This document shows positions 9,921-19,929 of a stretch of DNA of 64,000 nt, piece by piece (positions within the stretch are counted from its first letter, which is position 1; the number at the start of each line of letters is the position of its first letter). The stretch is from assembly GCA_022606425.2 (NCBI GenBank), contig JAHDVF020001254.1, forward strand, positions 124,001 through 188,000, written 5' to 3'. A program made the position numbers and the translations under genes. The DNA comes from Lepidostoma basale (Eukaryota > Arthropoda > Insecta > Trichoptera > Lepidostomatidae). Under the pieces are notes generated by a model. The model was not told where the DNA came from. It saw only the letters and a list, made by a program, of their open reading frames with translations, and made no database searches.

Positions 9921-9924
9921 AACA

Positions 9925-10107
9925 CTTAAGATATTTAAATAAAACGACTGGTACTGTCGATGCCAGCGAGCCTGGCGAAACCGGTCGCTGTCTAAATAAA
10001 GACAAAAGTGGAAGTAGTTAAAAAAACATCGTTTTATTTAATTATTATTTGAAATGAACTTCCATCAAGAGATTTCAGTAAAATCATTTGATTATCTTAA
10101 GATATTT
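9925..10107. repeat. PAL-A single-arm copy with 12-bp TSD
   Basis: CTTAAGATATTT at 9925-9936 and 10096-10107 flanks the insert 9937-10095. The insert has only one arm: CTGTCGA, T, stem GCCAG/CTGGC, GAAAC, CG, GTC (about 9955-9987), then ATAAAG..GTTTTATTTAATTATT, then the ~45-bp extension ending CATTTGATTAT. The left end is cut inside the arm, as in a 5'-truncated retroelement. The TSD fixes both ends exactly. Confidence 0.8.
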
Positions 10108-10194
10108 GTTTTTTGGGATCTTGGAAAAATCTGTGTAACTCATCTTTCTCGACCGACGGTTTCTTAACCGACTTTATATTTATAATTTATTCAG

Positions 10195-10690
10195 AAGTTA
10201 TATTCTTTCACAATGGAGTTCTGGTCCCAACCTTAATGTATGGAAGTGAAGCATGGAACTGGCAGAAGAAGGATGAGAGCAAAATAAATGCGGTATAGAT
10301 GAGGTCCCTAAGACGTATGTGTGATAGAACGATATACGACAGAATCTTAAATGCTGATATAAGAAAGAAATGTAGAGCGGAAGAAGTAATTATGAACAAA
10401 ATTATGAAAGGATCGTTGCGTTGATTCGGACATATGGAGCGCATGGATGGAGAAAGAATGGTTAAGAAAGTATACTTTAATGGTGTAAATGGAGTACGGA
10501 GTCGAGGCAGACCGAGGAAAACATGGCATGACCAAATTTTAAAGGTTGCTGATGTTAGAAGTCGTTAGAATCGACGTTTGTGTATGAATGTGGAGGAATC
10601 TAGAGAGCCATCTATATGCCAGGATAAAGGAGTGTGGCGGTCCATTCTCTCTGCCTACCCCTACGGGGAAACGGCGTGATGGTTTGTTGT
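10195..10690 (+). mobile_element. RTE-T subfamily 2 LINE 3' portion
   Basis: Encodes a diverged RTE-T C-terminus (LMYGSEAWNWQKKDESKINAV, then MRSLRRM, GSLR, HMERMDGERMVKK), with in-frame stops. It ends ACGGGGAAACGGCGTGATGG and a TTGTTGTTG tail, unlike the TTAG tail of the main family. The same subfamily is found at 45890-46395 and 51132-51887. Confidence 0.8.
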
Positions 10691-10699
10691 TGTTCAGAA

Positions 10700-10945
10700 T
10701 TAATTCAGATTGTTTTTAAAATTCACAAAAACGTGTATGATGTAAGTTGTTAACCGAGTAATTGGAAACAACCCGAGTTATTGATTGTAACACCTGACGA
10801 TGTTAACATCGGTTAGCGAAACGGCTGTCGCGACAATTTTGAAAGAAATATAATCAATTGTGATATTCTATACAGTGTTTTTATTTACACAGTTAATAAT
10901 GTTGAAATATCAAAGTCTTTCCGCCAAAACAATGGATTATTTAAA
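10700..10945 (+). repeat. PAL-B element, best plus-strand hammerhead-like core
   Basis: The core reads CTGACGA (10794-10800), T, stem GTTAAC/GTTAGC (10802-10807 with 10812-10817; one T-G wobble), GAAA (10818-10821), C, GGCT, GTC (10827-10829). ATTGT before and ACAAT after the core could form an outer stem I across an internal loop. The family extension (AATAATGTTGAAATATC..CCAAAACAATGGATTAT) follows at about 10895-10940. The left half is truncated. Confidence 0.7.
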
Positions 10946-10960
10946 AAAAATACTAACTAA

Positions 10961-11000
10961 CCATCACGCTATTTCCCCGTAGGGGTACGTTAAAAAGGAT
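10961..11000 (-). mobile_element. RTE-T subfamily 2 terminal scrap
   Basis: ACTAACTAACCATCACGC and TTTCCCCGTAGGGGTA are the complement of the last 35 bp and TTAG tail of the LINE. Confidence 0.6.
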
Positions 11001-11077
11001 TGATGCCACACTGATTGATTGCACAGGAATTTTACATTTTTATCCTTAATTCCTGCCTTGTCCTTTCCGCAGCCAGG

Positions 11078-11147
11078 TCGTTCCAGCCATTCGGGCAATG
11101 TTGTCAGACAATCTTCAAGGTGGCCTAAAAGATGATTAAATAAAAGC
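11078..11147 (+). CDS. Candidate terminal exon, unknown protein
   Basis: A strong acceptor, CCTGCCTTGTCCTTTCCGCAG, ends at 11077-11078. The next bases are open in all three frames for 17-22 codons before a stop. The most protein-like reading, entering with two bases from an upstream exon, is QVVPAIRAMLSDNLQGGL and then KDD and stop. AAATAAAAG follows, so a poly(A) signal is in place. No partner exon is known and the frame is undecided. Confidence 0.2.
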
Positions 11148-11545
11148 TTAATATAATATAAAGTGAATCATTTCTAAGTATAATAAAATTGGAGTCGGAC
11201 ATCCTGTCACGAAGCAAGTCGCCTATGCTTCCATCGCAATGGAATTGAATTTCTCGAGCTTATAGTACATCTTATCTTGTGATGTATTATTCGGAGACCT
11301 ACCTATTAATTTCCTCACCCCGCTGCCCAGTGAAGTTAGGTGACCTTAATCGTTTCGATATTGGAGCAATTTGTTATGTCACCAAATCACCATGTTTTTA
11401 TTCAGAACCTGTGAATGATTGACGGAAATTATATTTTCGGTAAAAGTAAGCGCGTTAAAATTGGTTTCACAAAACTTAGCAGACAATTAATAAATATTTC
11501 ATGATTAACTTGGCTAAGTATTCTGATGTTAATCAGACCAAGAAC
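11140..11545. other. No gene recognised
   Basis: Unique-looking AT-rich sequence with no domain-like ORF. Confidence 0.4.
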
Positions 11546-11546
11546 C

Positions 11547-12067
11547 GGGGCGCCGCACACTGGATCCTTTATAAATCTTAATTAATTGTTACGAGTATAA
11601 AGTGGTTTCGGATTTTTTGTTAGATGCATAAATATGCTAAAATCACTCCATTCTTTTGTAAAGGAACGCGATGCTCATTTATGCATCTAACAAAAAATCC
11701 GAAACCACTTTATACTCATAACAATTAATTAAGATTAATAATGTCTGCTGCTTTTAAACGAGCAGAGATATGAAGTAGATGTCGAAACAAGTAATGTAGA
11801 AGATTATATCTTCTATAATCCCTACTAAGTTTGGTTTTGACGTATCCAACTGATTCCGAAATAATTGCAAAAATCAGTTTTGCTTCATACAAAAAAAACA
11901 ATAACATTTTTTTTCTTGGAAATTAGCAGTTATATCAAGAAAATTTTAAATGTAAAAGGGGTTTGGAATCACACAAAGGACCTAATTTTAAAAAATCAGG
12001 GCAAAATTCGGAGTTCGACCCCTAAGTCCATGTTTTTGCCAAATGGATCCAGTGTGCGCCGGCGGGG
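11547..12067. repeat. Nested inverted repeats around a 163-bp perfect hairpin
   Basis: Inner hairpin: AATCTTAATTAATTGTTACG at 11574-11593 starts an arm of about 60 bp that pairs with 11677-11736 around a ~45-nt loop. Outer pair: CGCACACTGGATCC (about 11553-11568) is the complement of GGATCCAGTGTGCG (about 12046-12059), each flanked by GC-rich bases. The inner unit looks like a fold-back MITE. The outer pair may be the ends of a larger element. ORFs inside are by-products of the repeat. Confidence 0.6.
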
Positions 12068-12127
12068 TGCTAATACAATCCATACTTCCTTGACACAAAA
12101 TTTAAACTGTTATCTAACTAATCTAAC

Positions 12128-12420
12128 TAACTAAACTAAGTAACCATCACGCCGTTTCGAGGGGTAGGCAATGAGGATGGACGGCCATACCGCTCTGTCC
12201 TGTCATACCTCTCTAAATTTCTCTACATTCTTACCCCGTAACGTGCACGCTCTTTCCGACTTCGAATGAGACTGCCATTCTGTATTCGATTGCTTTGGCC
12301 ATGCCACGCTTTTCTTGGTCTTCCACAGCTTCTCTTTCTACTTACACTGCTTGTATAGAACATTTAAACCATTCTTCTCTCGTCTATTCGTTCCATATGT
12401 CAAGACTATCTCAGGGATCC
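12128..12420 (-). mobile_element. RTE-T subfamily 2 LINE 3' end
   Basis: The plus strand starts with CTAACTAACTAAACTAAG, then CCATCACGCCGTTTCG, and carries the complement of a decayed RTE-T C-terminus up to CCATATGTC (GHME) and CTCAGGGATCC. It is 5'-truncated. Confidence 0.75.
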
Positions 12421-12439
12421 TTTTTCAATTTTACTTATG

Positions 12440-12600
12440 ATACAAACTTCAAATGTTATATATTATTGATGTAAAACAATGATTTAAAACTCTACATTAA
12501 ATAATTATAGCGAATGAAAACTTTTCTAAAAGTTTTATTATATAATATTTTATGGAAATGCCATATTTCGCCTTGCTTATGCATATTGTACATAAAATCC
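12440..12600. repeat. PAL-P single arm
   Basis: AGCGAATGAAAACTTTTC, AGTTTTATTATATAATATTTTATGG, AATGCCATATTTCGCC (about 12510-12575): the family arm, with a worn core and no visible partner arm. Confidence 0.45.
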
Positions 12601-12985
12601 GCATTTACCATTTAAATTTACACGCAAATATATACTTTCCAGTCTTAAAAATGCAAAAAAACTCTATTTTGATTTTCTGAGAAAAAATGCAGTTTACTGA
12701 AATTTGAAACCAATTAAAAATAAGTCATTTTGCTTGTTAAATGCAGCTCAAATGCAATTAAGGTCTACGGGAATCGAGGTTTTTTCTATACACTTTTTCC
12801 AAATAGTTAAAGTTTTGAAATAATTTTAACTGCATAATTTTAGACCTTACAGAACCGGAAAAATATTTTAATTAATGATGACGTCATAACAGCGGTGAAA
12901 ATGATAAATGTCATATAATTTTTATGAAAATGGGTATCAGTATATCGTAAAGTATACTTTTTTAGTGTTTTTTTTAGTTTATATA
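12600..12985. other. No gene recognised
   Basis: AT-rich sequence upstream of the longest LINE copy. Confidence 0.4.
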
Positions 12986-12996
12986 TATATAATACG

Positions 12997-14104
12997 TTAA
13001 TAGAGAAAAGTTGTGGGAAATATTGTCTGAATATGGAATAAGTACAAAACTGATCACGGCAATTAAGTCGCTATACACGGAAAGCACCGCTAGTGTCAGA
13101 GTAAATGGAGATCTTACAGCCTGGTTTGATATCAATAAAGGTGTCAAACGGTGTTGCGTAATGTCCCCGTGGTTATTTAATCTGTATATGGACAAATGTA
13201 TGAAAGAGCTGAAAGGGTTGGATGTAGGTGCCAAAATGAGCGGAGTGTCAGTAAGCTGTCTCTTGTATGCGGATGACGCTGTCCTTCTTGCAGACAACGA
13301 GCATGAACTACAAGTCCTGGTGAATTGTATGTATGAGGTATGCATGCGAAATGATCTGATGATGAATGTTAATAAGTCCAAGGTAATGATTTTTGAAAAG
13401 GAAGAAACCACGACAGTCTGCAACATTAGCGTGAATGGTGAAAATTTGGAGCAAGTAGTTGAGTTCGTGTATTTAGGTAGTATGTTTACAAGAGATGGGC
13501 GAGTGGAGAGGGATATTGAAAGAAGGGTTGGGGCAGGCAACAAAGTGAATGGTGCACTTAAAGTTGTCATCGCAAACAAAAACCTATCCAAAAAGCTAGA
13601 ATGGCAGTGCACAATGGTGTTCTTCTACCGACCCTTATGTATGGAAGCGAAGCATGGAACTGGCAAAAGAAGGATGAAAGTAGAATAAATGCAGTAGAAA
13701 TGAGATCTCTTAGACGAATGTGTGGATACTCTGTGTATGATAGAGTGTCGAATGAAAATATAAGAAGTGAATGCGGTGCGAATGATGGTGTCATGAACAA
13801 AATAATGAAAGGATCATTAAGATGGTTTGGACATATTAAAGAATGAATGAAGAAAGAATGGTAAAAAAATTATATGTTAATGATGTAAATGGAACCAGAA
13901 ATAGAGGAAGACCGAGGAAACGTGGCACGATCAAATAAATCAAATATTGAATGTCGGCCATGTGGGAGTCAGAGAAATCGACGCGCGTGCATGACACGAT
14001 GTATGAATGTTGAGGAAGCGAGAGAAATATGTCAGGAAAGAAAAGTGTGGCAGTCCATTCTTTCTGCCTACCCCTTCGGGGAGACGGCGTGATGGTTAGT
14101 TAGT
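12997..14104 (+). mobile_element. RTE-T LINE, longest copy: RT second half plus C-terminus
   Basis: This is the reference copy for the family. The first frame (13011-13594) encodes the late RT domain: GVKRCCVMSPWLFNLYMD (motif before the active site), then LLYADDAVLLADNE with the catalytic YADD at about 13264-13275, then KVMIFEKEE and VYLGSMFTRDGRVE. A 1-base loss in an A-run at about 13588-13593 shifts to the next frame, LMYGSEAWNWQKKDESRINA and RWFGHI. Further indels lead to RNRRACMTRCMNVEEA and SAYPFGETA, TGA, TGG, (TTAG)2. TAATACG at 12990-12996 and 14105-14111 is the probable TSD. The 5' part (endonuclease and early RT) is missing, so it cannot move by itself. The stop immediately before a simple-repeat tail and the C-terminal layout argue for the RTE clade or a close relative. 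Confidence 0.85.
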
Positions 14105-14111
14105 TAATACG

Positions 14112-14405
14112 AATGGATGAGCGAAGAATGGCTGGGGGTTTATATAGACCACTTTGGGAATCACTGATCTAGTTGCATGTATTAATCTTCTTCAGCCTTC
14201 TTCTCTCCACTGCATGCAACTAACTCAGTGATTCCCAATGTGGTCTACATAGAACCCCAGGAGTCTACGACAACTTGCAAGGGGTCTACGACATTTTTTT
14301 TTTAATTGGAGGTCCATTAGATGGTTCAACTAGATTAAAGCCGAATATTGAAACGCAAAACGAATATCGAAATCGTTGGCGACCTTTTTTTTAGCTCATT
14401 TGGGG
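14112..14405. mobile_element. Two hAT MITE ends, head to head, around a hairpin spacer
   Basis: CCACTTTGGGAATCACTG ends at 14166 and its inverted copy, CAGTGATTCCCAATGTGG, starts at 14226. Both are hAT-type ends matching 60841-61214. The 59-bp spacer is itself a fold-back (AGTTGCATG at about 14174-14182 with CATGCAACT at 14213-14221). The right part continues with GGGTCTACGACA, the family's inner sequence. Confidence 0.6.
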
Positions 14406-14623
14406 AAATCGTCGGCGACCTCGCTAGGACTCCATATCACAGAACCACTTTCGAGTCGGCTCTGAACCGACGCATTGTATAGGACTCTGAGCACATTGGG
14501 ATCTCTGAAAACTCTTCCGGTCCGAATGATGAAGCCCAATATCCTCAGTACTCTATCACACGTTGTTCTCCTCATTTTTAAAAACAAAAAATTATTTATA
14601 TTCAGTTTTATTGAATCTTGCAA
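14396..14623 (-). mobile_element. Jockey-type LINE fragment
   Basis: The minus-strand reading RVLRILGFIIRTGRVFRDPN and LRVLYNASVQSRLESGSVIW matches the post-RT region of jockey-like elements, where LGFI..R and LY..LVRS.LEY.S..WSP are conserved. It is bounded by stops; no tail is visible. Confidence 0.65.
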
Positions 14624-14629
14624 CTTGAT

Positions 14630-15275
14630 AAATAATGTCCCTGCTCCGACTGAGGTTACTTTTTATTTATGTATCTCTATTACTTTTTAGCTCCCTCTAA
14701 TATTGTTATTTATAAGAACTTTTTTTACAAAATAAATATTTCCTTTTGAAAATGGGATCGCTAATATTCACATTAATTTTTATTTGTTTATAATAATATA
14801 ACAAATTCTTCCGTATTTTATTCATTGCAAATCTGTTTACAACGCTGTGATAATGTCACGTGTTGTATCTATAGTAGGTATACATTATACATCTATGTGT
14901 ATGTTTTGTAAGTACACATATACATGAAATATTGTATGTATACGAAATAAGGTATATCCAGAGACGGTATTATATGTAAGGGAAGCGGTATATCTGGCTT
15001 GCTGATACAGAAACACGCTGTAAGAATAACAAAACAGAATAAATGATATCAAATATTAGAATAGAAGGAACCAAATTCAAAAGTCATAAACTCATCTCGG
15101 GTCGTTCAGAATTACCAAATATTTGCTGTTTTGTGTGAGAGCGTGCATACATAAAATTTCAAGATGTATCTATTACACGTAGGAAAAGTTTTTTACTTAA
15201 ATATTAAATTATTTATTATTTATATAATAGTTACCAGTCAACAAATTATTCATTGAATGTAAATTACTAATTTAC
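14630..15275. other. No gene recognised
   Basis: AT-rich sequence with runs of TA dinucleotides at 14870-14950. No ORF with a domain. Confidence 0.4.
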
Positions 15276-15278
15276 AGA

Positions 15279-15830
15279 AGAATTGGACTAAGCTGGGCAG
15301 CTTTCGGAAACATGAATTACATCCTTAAAAACCGGAAAATACCGATCAACCTGAAACGAAAAGTCTATGAAGCCTGCATTCTACCAGTTGGTAATTATGG
15401 TCTTGAAACTGTTACATTGTACAAACAAAGTGCCGAGAAACTACGAGTGACCCAAAGAGCCATGGAAAGAGCCATGTTAGGAATAAGCCTAAGAGACAGA
15501 GTCAGAAACGATACGGTGAGAGAAAAAACAAAGGTCACTGACATCATCCACCGGGTGGCGACTCTAAAATGGCAATGGGCAGGTCACATAGCTAGAAGCT
15601 CAGATGAAAAGTGTACAAGAAGACTGCTGACTTGGAGACCGTGGACGGCGAAGAGAAGTGCAGGGCGACCGCAACTACGGTGGAAGGATAATCGGAACAG
15701 ACACGTCGGAATAACCTGGATGCAGTCTGCGCAGGACAGAGTGATCTGGAAGCGAATGGAGGAGGCCTTTGTCCAGGAGTGGACGGAAATAGGCTGAGGA
15801 AAAGGAAGAAGAACAAGAAAATAATTATTT
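15279..15830 (+). mobile_element. RTE-2 LINE 3' portion (HmRTE-like), open frame
   Basis: A 161-codon frame stays open: WAAFGNMNYILKNRKIP-like start, VYEACILPVGNYGLETVTL, QRAMERAMLGISLRDRVRN, TDIIHRVATLKWQWAGHIAR, RRLLTWRPWTAKRSAGRPQL, ending QEWTEIG, TGA and an A/G-rich tail. This is the typical C-terminal region of RTE-clade endonuclease/reverse transcriptases. It is 5'-truncated, well preserved and probably a young copy. Confidence 0.85.
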
Positions 15831-16134
15831 ATTTACAGGTAAATGTTTCTTTTCAAACTTTTTTTGTATCCGAATTATAATTGTATATTTTATTGATGTG
15901 TACTCGTATATGTGTGTTAAATTTAAATTATAACAGTATACTGGTAAAATATATCAATTCAAATATAATTTTCCAAATTATAATTGTTTAATATATTTCC
16001 ATGTAAATACTTGTTTTTCCTCGCTGTAATTACATACTTTTGAGGTTTAGTCATAATATTTTACTTAATGTGTCTTTATATAATAAGTCTTTCTTTGGTT
16101 AAAGTTTAGTTATATATTGGTTATATATTATTAG

Positions 16135-16215
16135 TTATATATTACTTCACTGAGGGTGAAGGCCACCTCCAAAACATGTTGTGATTTATATTTTTATTCC
16201 ATTAAAAATGTTATA
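16135..16215 (+). repeat. PAL-C-like single motif
   Basis: CACTGAGGGTGAAGGCCACC then TCCAAAACATGTTGTG (about 16148-16184): a worn form of the CACTGAAGA..TCCGAAACATGTC core of 17698-18035. Confidence 0.4.
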
Positions 16216-16234
16216 AATAAAAGAAGAATTAAAA

Positions 16235-16710
16235 CAGTGTTATCAATTTTGCCCGTGTGTATGGAAGTGAATATTTGAGCTGGCAGAAGAAGGATGAAAG
16301 TATGATAAATGCTGTAGAAATTAGGATACGATAAATGATAGAATAACAAACAACAAAAGAAGGAAAAAATATAAGGCAGATAATTGCATCATAAGTAAAA
16401 TTAAAAAAGGATCCCTGAGATGGTTTGGACATATGGAACGAATCAGCGATAGAAGAATGGTTAAAATGTTATATATAAGGTGTGTGAGTGGAGAAAGAGA
16501 GGTAGTGACAGACCAAGGAAAACATATCATGACCAAATTAATCAAATACTAAAAGGCGGCACATTCGAAGTCGAAAAAAAACGACGAGTGTGCATGTTAA
16601 GGTGAATGAATGTAAAGGAATCTAGAGATGTATGTCAGGACAGAGCATTATGGCAGTCCATCTTCTCTGCTACTCCTTCGGAGAAACCGTGTGATGGTTA
16701 AATACATTGT
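16235..16710 (+). mobile_element. RTE-T subfamily 3 LINE 3' portion
   Basis: Diverged C-terminal frames (SWQKKDES-like, GSLRWFGHMERISDRRMVKM, then a degenerate RGRPRKTYHDQI region) end in TACTCCTTCGGAGAAACCGTGTGATGG. Stops are frequent. The same subfamily is found at 51901-52255. Confidence 0.75.
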
Positions 16711-16714
16711 TATC

Positions 16715-17680
16715 ATTTTTGTTTAAAAATATAACCAACCACGGATGTATCGCTTCCTTATTTTATCAGTGATATTAGATTTTTCTATTTTAAATTTAAA
16801 ACATAATCTACCATTTACAGGATTCCCTGACGATTAAAAAAAATAAAAATTTAAACTGAAATTAACGTTTTTTTATTATTTTTAAATAAACTGTTTATTA
16901 TTATTTTTGAGTATACTTTTCTGGAAATGTTTCGAAGTTGTACACCTTCATGGGCGATTTAAACCCTGACAAATCTATATTATTTTACTGGTGATAACGG
17001 CGTAAAAAAATTATTCATATATTATACGGAGCTATTCTAGAACACAAAAATTACATTTTTAATTCTAATTAAGACAAACATGTATTTATGTTTTAAGTAT
17101 TTTTAATGTTTAACCTTGCTACGGTATTATCAAATGTCATTTAAAAAAAATAATAGAAAACAGAGAGACATAAGCTAAGAATATTTCAGGAAACAAGTAA
17201 AACTTATAATATTATAACCAATGACATGAGGAAGAAGATTTGTAATTGTCAGACTCATCAAATTAATTACGATGTTATTATATTGTTTCAAATCAAGCTA
17301 TATTTTTATTCAATACAATCCATGATTTTGATTCCCTCTTATTAATGTTGATTTAAATTTAATGTTATTTTGTTACGTTTAAATTTGACATTTTGATTCG
17401 CTCAAACTCTAAACGAAGCCCATGTCGTAATATTTACTAACAATGGTAGTTTAAGATTAGGTCCACTCATGGTACTCTTTATACTCAATAAAAAGCGAGT
17501 AAGTTTAGTTTCATTCGGTAGTCGGTTCACGTAACCTTATAAAAAAACTAACTCGGATTTATCGCGCTAGAGTTTATTTAAGAGGCCTAAACATTTTTAT
17601 ATTATTTAAAAAACCATACTCGAAACGGAATCATTCCCACAATGTGACATGTGCATGTAACATGTAGCACAACAATAATC
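16715..17680. other. No gene or repeat recognised
   Basis: Almost 1 kb of AT-rich sequence without a domain-like ORF, splice pair or repeat family that I can name. Confidence 0.4.
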
Positions 17681-17685
17681 TAAAC

Positions 17686-18047
17686 AATGATATTTTCTTC
17701 TATATACGCCATTTGTGTTGTTATGATGCTTTATTTCTCTTTTTCTTTTTTTATATACTTTGTATATACAACACTTACAATAAAAAATTAAATCATATAG
17801 ACATGTTTCGGACAACCAGTCTTTCTTCAGTGATACATATAAAGATACATTTTTAAAATATTATAAAATTGTTTACATGACCTGACAGATGTTATAAATC
17901 TTTATAACATCTGTCAGATCATGTAAACAATTTTATAATATTTTTTTAATGTATCTTTATATGTGTCACTGAAGAAGGACTGGTTATCCGAAACATGTCT
18001 ATGTTAATATATTTTTATTAAAAAGAAAGAGAAATAATGATATTTTC
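17686..18047. repeat. PAL-C palindromic element with TSD and 35-bp extension
   Basis: AATGATATTTTC at 17686-17697 and 18036-18047 is a 12-bp TSD. The insert begins with 35 bp not in the palindrome (17698-17732). Then come arms of about 145 bp that pair almost perfectly around CTTTATAACATC (17733-18035). Each arm has the core; in the right arm it is CTGAAGA (17969-17975), A, stem GGA/TCC (17977-17979 with 17987-17989), GAAA (17990-17993), C, AT, GTC (17997-17999). The left arm has the same core on the minus strand (about 17799-17830). The heptamer, GAAA and GTC all fit the hammerhead consensus. Confidence 0.85.
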
Positions 18048-18234
18048 ATTTTCCTTTTTTTAGTTTCAATCTAAAGGATTGGTTTGCAGCAGGATAACGT
18101 CATTGCTGCTTCTTGGGATGCCACTTAGGTTTTTTTTATGTGGTAGCTTCCCGTTGTTTTATTTTTTTTATATACAACAGGTTATTTATCTGTCTTTTCT
18201 TCTTTAGTCATTATTTTTATGACATGTGATAGGT

Positions 18235-18362
18235 AGCTGGTCTATCGCCATTTTATTGTCACGTGAATTCTACCACACCAATGACAATGTGAGATTTTTG
18301 CCGTCATCGCCAGGAATCGAACCCGGCACATGTTGTCAATCTGCCACGAAGACCGTCTAGTC
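18235..18362 (-). mobile_element. tRNA-derived SINE
   Basis: Minus-strand head GGTCTTCGTGGCAGATTG with perfect B-box GGTTCGATTCC (plus 18313-18323), then a body with TTCACGTGACAATAAAA. It shares head and body with 37110-37212, so both belong to one SINE family. The A-to-B spacing is shortened here. Confidence 0.7.
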
Positions 18363-18364
18363 TT

Positions 18365-18825
18365 TTCTTCAAACTACGAGTATTTAATATAATCATGGAC
18401 ATGTCCGCGCCACGTGATATTAACTTCGATTGACTTCGATTGTGATCTCCATATCAGTGTAATTGTTGTTTTACCTGCTCTTTTTTAAATTCAAAAATAA
18501 CAAATACCCTGCATATAGATACAACACGATCTCCGAAACCTCAGTCGTAAAAAGAATCACAAAACACGGACATATCAAAGATTCCAAGAGAAATTTAATC
18601 GATCGTTTTCATCTACGATATAATGTTTTTCGCTTATATTGAATTAGAACATTAACAAATTGACTATTTCCGAGAGTTCTTAAACTGATATCTTTATAAA
18701 TTTATGTATTTCGCTACGATTAAAATTTATGAAGATAATGCACTTTTTCTCGATAGCATTATGTCTCTTAAACTCGAGATAATCGCTTATGTACCATATT
18801 ATCGTTGAAGTGTGCTACCCAAAAT
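18365..18825. other. No gene recognised
   Basis: AT-rich with scattered GAT-rich sequence; no repeat named. Confidence 0.4.
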
Positions 18826-18827
18826 TG

Positions 18828-19115
18828 ACGTTGCGTGTAACTAACTAACTAACTAACTAACCATCACGCCGTCTCCCCGAAAGAGTAGGCAGAAAGAATG
18901 AACTGTCACACTTTTAATGATGCGGCACTTCATCCTTCTCTTTTCGCCCCGCGGGAGACGCGGTGTGATGGGTTGCGAACCTTATCGCCACCAATAGGCA
19001 TCTCCCGCGCACACTTCGATCGTCCAAAACCCATAATATAAATCTAAAACAAATAATATAAAATACAATGATATAAAATAAAATAACAAAATAAAAATAA
19101 TACACGTCGCGTGTA
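18828..19115 (-). mobile_element. SINE-T, full-length 264-bp copy with TSD
   Basis: ACGTTGCGTGTA (18828-18839) and ACGTCGCGTGTA (19104-19115) flank the insert 18840-19103. On the minus strand it has an AT-rich leader, GTGTGCGCGGGAGATGCC, TTGGTGGCGATAAGGTTCGC (B-box-like GGTTCGCAACC), CCGCGTCTCCCGCGGGGCG (a GC hairpin), and then the last ~60 bp and (TTAG)4 tail of the RTE-T LINE. The 5' source is uncertain; a pol III promoter is only suggested. Confidence 0.8.
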
Positions 19116-19440
19116 AAGTTAGCTAATTTAAAATCTAAATTCCAAGTAGGTTTATTTGATCTTCAAATAGAGAATAATTACAGTTAGGTGAGATTTCAAT
19201 GAATGTGAAGCCTCGTACGTAAAATTTGGCATCACGCACCCACCGTTCGGGTCGCAAGTTTACCTTCTGTGACGGGTGAGTGCGAGCAATTAGTTCCGAG
19301 GGCTGATCATAGGCGGCAACGCTCGGCGGATCACTTTACCTACTCTGCAGAAATCACAGCGCGCTAGAAGGCGCTCAACCCATCAAATGCCTTCGAAATA
19401 CTACGGTTGTGATATTAATAATTGATGTGTTTCGTTATAA
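19116..19440. other. No gene supported; GC-rich patch at 19205-19385
   Basis: A CpG-rich patch in AT-rich DNA, with a donor-like GGGTGAGTGCG at 19274-19284. One plus-strand frame is open for about 60 codons across the donor (VRVASLPSVTGECEQLVPRA), which is as likely chance as coding. It could be an untranslated exon or a remnant of a GC-rich repeat. Confidence 0.3.
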
Positions 19441-19447
19441 TAAATTT

Positions 19448-19913
19448 GCAATCATTAGGATGAAAGTAGAAAAAATGCAGTAGACATGAGATCTCTTAGA
19501 CGAATGTGTGGATACTCTGTGTGTGATAGAGTGTCGAATGAAAATATAAGAAGTGAATGCGGTGCGAATGATGGTGTTATGAACAAAATAATGAAAGGAT
19601 CATTAAGATGGTTCGGACATATGGAAAGAATGAATGAAGAAAGAATGGTAAAAAAATTATATGTTAACAATGTAAATGGAACCAGAAATAAAAGAAGAAC
19701 GAGGAAAACGCGGCACGATCAAATAAATCAAATATTGAATGTCGGCCATGTGAGGAGTCAGAGAAATCGACGCGCGTGCATGACACGATGTATGAATGTT
19801 GAGGAATCGAGAGAAATATGTCAGGAAAGAAAACTGTGGTAGTCCATTCTTTCTGCCTACCCCTTCGGGGAGACGGCGTGATGGTTAGTTATTTAGTTAG
19901 TTAGCAATCATTA
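19448..19913 (+). mobile_element. RTE-T LINE 3' portion with 10-bp TSD
   Basis: GCAATCATTA at 19448-19457 and 19904-19913 flanks the insert 19458-19903. The frame from MRSLRRMCGYSVCDRVSNEN through GSLRWFGHMERMNEERMVKK to EICQERKLW is open for 118 codons, with a stop near the end (TGGTAG) where other copies read VWQS. It ends in the standard GGCGTGATGG and TTAG tail. 5'-truncated. Confidence 0.88.
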
Positions 19914-19929
19914 ATAATATTATTTTTAA

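Noticed and set aside
12974..13612. 212-codon minus-strand ORF
   Set aside because: It is the antisense shadow of the RTE-T reverse transcriptase (YADD on the plus strand).
18840..18860. TTAG/CTAA runs as interstitial telomere repeats
   Set aside because: The insect telomere unit is TTAGG. These runs are TTAG and always sit at the 3' end of RTE-T or SINE-T copies, so they are retroposon tails.
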